A DNA stretch of 64,000 nucleotides from Uloborus plumipes (taxonomy: Eukaryota > Arthropoda > Arachnida > Araneae > Uloboridae), in NCBI GenBank assembly GCA_038373865.1, contig JAXGGA010001185.1, forward strand, positions 62,001 through 126,000. The letters are read 5' to 3'. Within the stretch, counting starts at the first letter, position 1; every line of letters starts with the position of its first letter. The translations under genes and the position numbers were made by a program. Below the pieces are notes generated by a model. The model searched no databases, was not told the DNA's origin, and saw nothing but the letters and a program-made list of their open reading frames with translations. Below, in pieces: positions 57,272 to 64,000 of this stretch.

Positions 57272-60200
57272 TAGGGTGGTCACAAAAATCAATTTTCGAA
57301 TTTCTTTTGCGGCACCCCCTAAAATGTGCCATTGGGATAGAAAACATGTTTCGCAAAGTTTTAGCTTAGTCGGATAATATTAACACGTGCCGCAAAGAGG
57401 GTAAAGTTAAGAAAAACAGCGATTTTTAGCCAAAATGTGTAGTTTTTACTCTGTGAAACCAAAACTACTGATCCTAGAAGCTTTATTTTGGTCTCATTTT
57501 GTAGGAAATTTTATTTTCTTTCGGTCAAATTTTATTTAAAGTTTCAAAAAAAAAATGATTAAATATTTTTCAGAATTTTCACAAGTCAGGCTGCAACGCA
57601 AATCCTCGAAATTGCAAGTAACATGGGGATTTTTTTTTTCTACTAATCTTTTGAGGCACCCTCCTAAAATGTGCCAATAGACTAGAAAATGAGATTTGCA
57701 AAGTTTTAACTTAATCGGATAATATTTACACGTGCCTCAAAGTGGGTAAAGTTACGAAAAACAGCGATTTTTAGCCAAAAATCGTAGTTCTTCCTCTATA
57801 AAACCAAAACTATTCATCTTAGAAACTTTATTTTGGTCTCATTTTGTAGGAAATTTAATTCTCGTTAAATGCTATCCCATTCATCTTTGCTATCATGTCC
57901 AAAGTATTTATTTGGCATTTTTCAGGTTAAATCTTAGAGTATATCAAAAATAAGAAATTTTCATGCAAAAACCTAAAATCATTGCAATATTCAATTACAT
58001 TTATTTGCTTATTGTTGGATTTACTTTGTCAATTAAAAAAGGGGTATTTTCGAGGTACTTTAGAAATAAATGAAACAAATTCCTGTGTTAAAATAGAGGA
58101 ATTAATGGGTTAAGACGGAAAGCAAAGAGTTAAAATGACAATAAAAGCTTTAATGCACCTTTATACTTATACTGTTAAATTATATAACATTATTTTACTA
58201 CTCTTTATATACAAACTAAGTTGCTGATGACTTGGATGGGATACCTTTTGATAAATGAGGAGACTGCCTGCATTTAGCATACAGCCTTAACTTGTAATAA
58301 AAGCTACCGTTGCTCTTTGTCTTTCGTCAAAGTGGAACTGAAGCCTGGAATTAATTTTACACCTCTTTCAGCTGTGTCATGGAACACCATTAAACTATTT
58401 ACTGTCTTTTTAGCTTTAGTATAAAATTGGTTTTCACACGATTTATGGGGGTACATATTGTAATCGTCCCTAGGATGCAGCTTTTTAATTTCACAATAAG
58501 AAAGTTTCAATTTTTGCCTAAATTGCTTATTTTTAATATTCTCATCTGCTGTACCTGCTTTGAATTGCTTTTTATCTAACACAGATCATTCAGCTAGAAT
58601 TTTTTTAAAAATATTTGCTTGAGGACCAGCAGATGTATTTCCATTTTGCCACTAAAAACTGTTTTAAAAATAACTTCTAAGATGCGGTGGAAACATGCTG
58701 AATACGGAAAATATTTCTGTAACAACGCAGGTTTCCTGAAAGCTACCACTATTTTCAGCAGTGGTATCAAAATACATTCCATAATTTTATTTAACTGAGC
58801 CCCGATGCTCAACTACTGAATGTACAGCACTTACTTGTACACGCCCGTGCTGTTTTTAAGGATGGGAACACCTATCATCTGCTCTTCAACACCACTAGTT
58901 ATCAAAATTGTTAGTCTCTAAATTGTCTTTGTTAAACAATACTGGATGAGATTTCTTATCCCAATACACAACAGCTCCTTCTAAGTCTAAATTCCTAAAT
59001 CGATTTTTGATAAGATTAAATCTTTGTTGAAGAAATTGCTGTCTACAAAATGGTATGACGTTTCTACTGAAAATTAAAATTAAATTTGGCGGTCATGATT
59101 TAATGCCTCTTCTGTAGCTGCTACTATCCGTTCTACGAATCCTGATTTGAAACATCAAAGTGGTTATCAAAGGAAAATCCTTAACTCTTTGGTTTTAAAT
59201 GGCATTTTTGGATCTCTCAGCATTTTTCGCAGCTTTCTCCTCTCACCATACAGTTTTTCTAGGTTTCTAACGTAGGTTTTAGATTGTTTGGTTGGCATCT
59301 TAGCTTTTTCGCAAAAAATGAGAACTCCCTTTGGTTACTTGAAGCTTTTCTGAACATCAGTTTAATTTGACGAAAGTTTTAAAGATAGAAGGTAACTTGG
59401 AACCTGTGATTTGATGAGACATGCGGCTATTAAAAATTGTCTTTCTGTCTTAAATTCAAGCTTGTTGATCTCTGGAAACCGAAGGTGGAGCCATTCTCCA
59501 TTAAATCTCAAGGATTGTGTCCGCTTGAAGACTTGCAAAGCGAACAACTATGAATACTATATTTATTAAGTGTTGTGGGGTGTCTGAATGATTTCTCGGC
59601 CCTCCCACAATAGACATGGTGATTGCACCTTTCGATAATGGGGAATCATAGTTTTCTCCCTTCCCCAAGGGGTCGAAAGGCAGAGATTTTTAAGCTAATA
59701 TTCAGCTCTGACAGCTAAGGAGGAAAGCAGCGTTTTATATTTGAAGGGGTTAAGAGGAGGGGATGAAAGGGTTAAGTGACAAAACAGAAATTGCAAATAA
59801 TTAAAGTCCAAAGTTTTATTGTTGTAGTTATTGCAGCTGGTTTTGTCATTAGTGTGCGTATGAAATTGGTCTATTGATATCTACTGTTTGATTTACCAAG
59901 TTTTATTTGCTCACCTGTATCTATTGCTTACCATTGTAGAGAGTGTTCATTTTTTAAAATGTAACTTAGCCCCTTCATCCTCCAAGCCCTTCATATATGG
60001 CTTGTACTGCTCATTTCATAAGTTATACTCGCAGTTATTTATTTTATCTATGAGTTTCAAAGACATAAATTTATTATATATTCGTAATAATATTGCTGTT
60101 TTTTCTCTGAAAAGTCAACGTTATCCGTAGATTTCATCAAATTTACTAAAAGAACTTATTAATTTACATTTTAATGATTTATTTTTTTCTAAGCAATTTC

Positions 60201-60890
60201 AAGGATTTACGCTGCAGCCTGATTTGAAAAATTCTGAAAAATATTCAATCATTTTTCTCGAAACTTTAAATGAAATTAGACTTACAGAAAATAAAATTTC
60301 CTACAAAATGAGATCAAAATAAAGCTTCTAAGATGAATAGTTTTGGTTTCGCAGAGGAAAAACTACGATTTTTGGCTAAAAATCGCTGTTTTTCGTAACT
60401 TTACCCACTTTGAGGCACGTGTTAATATTATCCGATTAAGCTAAAACTTTTCAAGTCTCATTTTCTAGTCTATTGGCACATTTTAGGGGGGTGCATAAAA
60501 AGATTAGTTGAAAAAAAAATTTCACCATGTTACTTGCAATTTCGAGGGTTTACGTTACAGCCTGACTTGTGAAAATTCTGAAAAATATTTAATCATTTTT
60601 TTCGAAATTTTAAATAAGATTAGACTTAAAGAAAATAAAATTTCCTACAAAATGAGACCAAAATAAAGCTTCTAGGATCAGTAGTTTTGGTTTTACAGAG
60701 TAAAAACTACAATTTTTGGCTAAAAATCGCTGTTTTTCTTAACTTTACCTCTTTGCGGCACGTGTTAATATTATCCGATTAAGCTAAAGCTTTGCAAATC
60801 TCATTTTCTAGCCAATTGGCACATTTTAGGAGGGTGCCGCAAAAGATTAGTTGAAAAAAAAATTTCCCCATGTTACTTGTGACCACCCTA
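57272..60890. mobile_element. Foldback hAT-like element D with doubled ends
   Basis: The ends TAGGGTGGTCAC and GTGACCACCCTA are inverted. GTGTCACA stands at 57263-57270 and 60891-60898, with one extra A on the left. Each terminal region is itself present twice in direct orientation: the modules at about 57290-57560 and 57645-57880 on the left, and their inverted copies at about 60225-60500 and 60540-60880 on the right. Shared blocks include CGATTTTTAGCCAAAA, TTATTTTGGTCTCATTTTGT and GGATAATATT..CACGTGCC. The centre carries a broken minus-strand transposase. Confidence 0.83.
58300..59560 (-). pseudogene. Transposase remnant of element D
   Basis: Starting near 59550 and moving left, the minus strand gives 'EWLHLRFPEINKLEFKTERQ' and 'YVRNLEKLYGERRKLRKML'. 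It then gives 'RNLDLEGAVVYWDKKSHPVL', 'CFHRILEVIFKTVFSGKME', and finally 'KKLHPRDDYNMYPHKSCENQ'. These match the layout of a hAT-like protein family in which 'CrHHi.E.il..vF' is followed by 'PRDDYrefl'. The C-terminal 'HARWM' block is not seen. Frameshifts and stops are frequent. Confidence 0.6.
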
Positions 60891-60898
60891 GTGTCACA

Positions 60899-61649
60899 CT
60901 AAGAAATAAGTTTACTTAAAAGAAAAAACTGCTGTAAAGAAACACTGAGGCTTGAGTAGCAGCACAGTCAAAAAGACAAAGATACTTGTTTTTTGGCATG
61001 AAATAAAATTTATGTAACTCATTCATATTAGCACCACGATGGGGACAAGGCACAGACTGTACCATTAACTTTTTACAGGGGTGTTTTAAAGGGTCTGTCT
61101 TTTGGAGGGGCTGGGGATGTTCTTAAAGGGTGCACAAATGTCCTATGCACACCTCTAGTTACAAATAATAGTCCCATTGAACTCATTTCATCAATAATAT
61201 CTGAATTCATTGATGATAATGTTATCAATTATAACCAGCAGTCTGCGGGCATAAAAGGATAAGATATTTCATTTTTTCAATATTAACAAAAAGATTGTCC
61301 AACAAAAATTAAATTGAAATTGAAAATGTTCTAATCAAGAGATATTTAGAGCAAGTAAGTTTTATTTCCAATTCATGTCACTATAGTCGACATGATCAAA
61401 GATGCACCACAATATAACTAACTCCCTCAAAAGAGATTGCTACCATCTTAAAATGATTGAACACAGTTTAATTAATGATTAATATTCATTAATTTCAAGG
61501 AAATTAAAAATGGTACTGTATGGAAATTAAGATCACTTAGTTATTTTCAGAAAAAAACAGTTTGGCCACATAAGTTTGAAAGGAAAAGTACCCCTTAAAG
61601 TGCAAGGCTATGCTTGTTAGTAGTCTTGTGGACCAAAGGCTAACATGAC
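60899..61649. other. Non-coding sequence between two hAT-like elements
   Basis: No exon or further transposon end was assigned. A G-rich patch at 61100-61145 may be the worn end of an older element. Confidence 0.45.
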
Positions 61650-62074
61650 ATGATCATTAGGGTGGGTCATTTTCATTTTTTTTCGAAATGTTAAGGGGCA
61701 CAGGATTAAAAAGGTGCATCGTGGTCCCAAACTAACGTGTGTGAATTTTTTTTACATTCTGATAAGTCTTTTTGCTGCCGGATTGATCTTGTAGTGTCGA
61801 TTCCTATACCCAGATTGAATACGTTCTATGTAAACTTGCAGCAATAATAAATATATTTTTTCTTATAGAAACACGTCATCAAAATTTTAATTTGCACCTG
61901 GTTTAAATTCACACCTGCCGTTTCAGCTGTGAGAATTAGCAAAAATGTATGAATCAGTGTCTAAAAATAACCTACGCATGCGCAATTTAACACAGCTATT
62001 TCAATATAACTGCGATCGAATTAAAGTGCGCTAGATGTAGTTTGATGCTCCTATGGTAGACAGCTTTTTAAATT

Positions 62075-62353
62075 ATGAATCGCACTCGGTCAGGTTGGAA
62101 ATCCAAGTTGTTTGGTGATTCATCTGATCTCAACTGCAATATATTACCAACCTACGAAGATGTTGGGAAATATTACGAATTTAACCGTCATAAGTTAAAA
62201 AGTGAAAGGGGTCTTAATAAAGAGCCATCTTACAAAGAAGTAGAGGACATTGTGGTAAAGAAAATAGAAGAAATTTGGACAAAGGCTTCCCTTCCTATAG
62301 TGCAACGCAAACGAGTAAAAGCTATGTTAAAAAATCTACCACTTGAAATGTAG
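62075..62353 (+). CDS. N-terminal segment of element E transposase
   Basis: The frame starts MNRTRSGWKSKLFGDSSDLN and continues 'LPTYEDVGKYYEFNRHKLKS', 'PSYKEVEDIVVKKIEEIWTK' and 'PIVQRKRVKAMLKNLPLEM', then a stop. Another frame goes on as 'NLLKSHPKIPKKKLEEFSPG' to about 62415, immediately before the long frame at 62422. So either one or two small indels or a short unrecognised intron connects this to the main transposase. Function of this region is unknown; it is charged and helical. Confidence 0.55.
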   Translation: MNRTRSGWKSKLFGDSSDLNCNILPTYEDVGKYYEFNRHKLKSERGLNKEPSYKEVEDIVVKKIEEIWTKASLPIVQRKRVKAMLKNLPLEM

Positions 62354-62421
62354 AAATCTTTTAAAATCCCATCCTAAAATCCCTAAGAAAAAATTAGAAG
62401 AGTTTTCACCGGGCTGGTAAA

Positions 62422-64000
62422 ATGCTATTTGACATTTCATCTTGCAAATGCAAAGATATTAATAATTGCATTTGTCCAAAAAATAAAAAAATTCCAAAGA
62501 GAGAAAAAAAGTTCCTAATAGATCAACGGAGCACTAGAAGAATGGTGATTGGAGCCGTAGATACTCCTACTACGAAAAAATTAACCAAAATTCTTAAGAG
62601 AAAAATACTGCAGGAGAAATCGGAGCTTCACACTCGAAAAGAACGTGCTGATTCATCTTGTCTCATTACTTCATCTGCATCCAGTTCATTGGATACGGAC
62701 AGTGAGGATGAGTTTCAAGGACCTAGACGAGCGTCTTCAACTACTTATATCAGGAAATCAACTTGTGCAAACTATACAGTAGACTTTAATTTGCTTTCCC
62801 GGACATGTGATAGATACGGGGTATCTGACCGGGCAGGAGCAGCTATTGCTTCTGCAGTACTTTACCCCACCACTTCGGAAATTATTGATAAAAACATGCT
62901 TCGCCGGAAACGTAAAGACGCACGAAAGTGTGCCCTGGACAAAGCCAAAGTTGAACAAATACAAGCTTTGTATTTTGACGGAAGAAAAGATAAAACTTTA
63001 ATTATATTGGAAAAGAATGGTAAATTCTATAGAAAAAGCATTACAGAAGAACATATTTCGCTAATTATGGAACCAGAGTCTAAGTTCTTAGGCTATATCG
63101 CACCCGCCTCTGGTACTTCTAAATGTATAGAGCAAGAAATTAAAAATTTCTTTTTGGAATCGAAAATACCTATGAAACCTTTGGTGGCAGTCGGATGTGA
63201 TGGAACTAACGTTAACGTTGGTAAAAATAGAGGTGTCATACGCTTGTTGGAAGAAAGTTTAAATAGACCTTTACAGTGGCTCATATGTTTATTGCACATG
63301 AATGAATTGCCATTTAGACATTTGTTTCTCCACATTGATGGCAACACGACAGGACCGAAGTCATTTTCGGGAACAATCGGTAAAGAACTAGAAAATTGTG
63401 AAAAAAATCCCGTTGTTCAGTTTGCGCCTATCCCAGCATACTTACCAAAGTTGCCCGTTCAAGACATTAGTACTGACCAAACATATTTGCATAGAATAGC
63501 ATCGGCGGTCTCTACAGGCATATTTCCTGTGGAACTAACATACATGTCACCTGGCAAAATGTCTCACGCTCGATGGCTAACTCGTGCGAATCGAATCCTA
63601 CGTTTGTATGTTTCAGTGGAATCTCCTTCTGAAAATTTAATAATTCTTGCGACATATGTCGTAAAAGTTTATGCTCCAATTTGGTTTGCTATCAAAAGCC
63701 ACCCTTCATGTAAAGATGGAGCTCGGCACTTGTTCAAGCTCATCATTGCAACTCGGTATTTATCTACTGAATTGAAGGCCAAAATAGATCCCGTTATCCA
63801 AAGAAACAGTTATTTCGCACACCCAGAAAATTTGTTGATTGCAATGCTGACAGATTCGGAGCAGTCCGTCCGTGAATTGGCAGTCCATCGGATTCTAGAA
63901 GCTCGTTGTGCTCAACAAAATAGAATCCGAATTTTTCAAATTCCTGTTGTTAACTTTGCTGCTGAATCTTACATAGACCTCATTGATTGGAAAAATATAT
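62422..64000 (+). CDS. hAT-like transposase, open to the window edge
   Basis: From the ATG at 62422 the frame is open for 526 codons without a stop and continues past the window. Early cysteines (CKCKDINNCICP) may bind metal. A basic and serine-rich section follows, then 'CDRYGVSDRAGAAIASAVLY' and 'ALYFDGRKDKTLIILEKNGK'. Near residue 260 'VAVGCDGTNVNVGKNRGVIR' has the aspartate expected of an RNase H-like fold. The frame continues with 'CLLHMNELPFRHLFLHIDG' near 292, '[20 protein letters not shown]' near 381 and 'TDSEQSVRELAVHRILEARC' near 480. The same blocks survive in the dead copies at 2435-3615 and 7140-7640. I infer a transposase from these relatives and the TIR/8-bp duplication context. 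Superfamily assignment to hAT is tentative, and whether it is intact cannot be seen. Confidence 0.78.
   Translation, partial: MLFDISSCKCKDINNCICPKNKKIPKREKKFLIDQRSTRRMVIGAVDTPTTKKLTKILKRKILQEKSELHTRKERADSSCLITSSASSSLDTDSEDEFQGPRRASSTTYIRKSTCANYTVDFNLLSRTCDRYGVSDRAGAAIASAVLYPTTSEIIDKNMLRRKRKDARKCALDKAKVEQIQALYFDGRKDKTLIILEKNGKFYRKSITEEHISLIMEPESKFLGYIAPASGTSKCIEQEIKNFFLESKIPMKPLVAVGCDGTNVNVGKNRGVIRLLEESLNRPLQWLICLLHMNELPFRHLFLHIDGNTTGPKSFSGTIGKELENCEKNPVVQFAPIPAYLPKLPVQDISTDQTYLHRIASAVSTGIFPVELTYMSPGKMSHARWLTRANRILRLYVSVESPSENLIILATYVVKVYAPIWFAIKSHPSCKDGARHLFKLIIATRYLSTELKAKIDPVIQRNSYFAHPENLLIAMLTDSEQSVRELAVHRILEARCAQQNRIRIFQIPVVNFAAESYIDLIDWKNI

Larger units (their letters stand above)
61658..64000 (+). 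mobile_element. hAT-like element E, left part, runs off the window
   Basis: It starts TAGGGTGGGTCATTTTCATT, the same terminus type as the elements at 1919, 6463, 11771 and 57272, preceded by ATGATCAT, which may be the target octamer. Its transposase is read rightwards and is open to the edge. The right terminus is outside the window. Confidence 0.75.

Noticed and set aside
1..64000. CRISPR array, prophage, operon or bacterial defence locus
   Set aside because: The sequence is animal intronic DNA. Tandem repeats here are microsatellites and transposon subterminal motifs without regular unique spacers.

Overview
This is a stretch of animal genomic DNA, not prokaryotic. It is strongly AT-rich, full of homopolymers and TA microsatellites, and has short coding islands bounded by GT-AG splice sites and separated by kilobases of transposons. 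The mixture of Tc1/mariner, hAT, piggyBac-type, pogo-like and Helitron DNA elements with LOA-, CR1- and Daphne-like non-LTR retrotransposons fits an arthropod. The style of the Tc1 and LOA copies makes me favour a chelicerate such as a spider, but this is an inference from memory of such genomes and not a proof.

The one host gene I can support is on the minus strand and runs through almost the whole window, from about 56.1 kb down past 1 kb. It is the orthologue of Inturned (INTU), the PDZ and longin-domain protein of the CPLANE ciliogenesis and planar-polarity complex. I recovered twelve exons: 56006-56118, 49378-49467, 49213-49288, 48409-48443, 45833-45995, 44026-44079, 27030-27092, 25198-25413, 21135-21184, 20757-20858, 14540-14703 and about 976-1122. 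Splice phases agree at all eleven junctions. The N-terminal part with the PDZ domain lies beyond the right edge or was not recognised, and the C-terminal longin region lies near or beyond the left edge. Introns reach 13.4 and 16.9 kb.

Nearly everything else is transposon sequence in those introns. From left to right: a TAGGGTGG-ended hAT-like element (1919-6055) split by a Helitron (3921-5408); a related long-TIR relic (6463-8279); a third such element (11771-14249); an unclassified TIR element (14772-16179) abutting a 5'-truncated CR1-like retrotransposon with an intact reverse transcriptase (about 16219-18518); a MITE (19842-20527); a mariner-like element with 270-bp TIRs (21447-22824); an old TIR element (22844-24540) carrying a 421-bp motif-rich insert (23177-23597); a pogo-like fragment (27223-28486); a 502-bp mariner (28535-29036); a Tc1 N-terminal relic; a 2.6-kb motif-array element (30102-32748) containing a TTAA-flanked MITE and a tRNA-derived SINE; a nearly complete LOA-type retrotransposon (32751-38030); a Tc1 pseudogene (38185-39330); a decayed Daphne-like retrotransposon (39490-43492); two older CR1 fragments; a hAT element (52729-55393) whose transposase is interrupted by a non-coding TTAT-flanked element (53536-55130); a foldback hAT-like element with doubled ends (57272-60890); and the left part of a relative whose transposase frame is open to the window edge (61658 onward).

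The retroelements and most DNA elements are broken copies. The exceptions are the transposase frame open from 62422 to 64000, the CR1 reverse transcriptase at 16142-18442, and the LOA element, whose second ORF has only two nonsense codons. No protein-coding gene other than INTU, no functional RNA gene and no CRISPR array could be supported.
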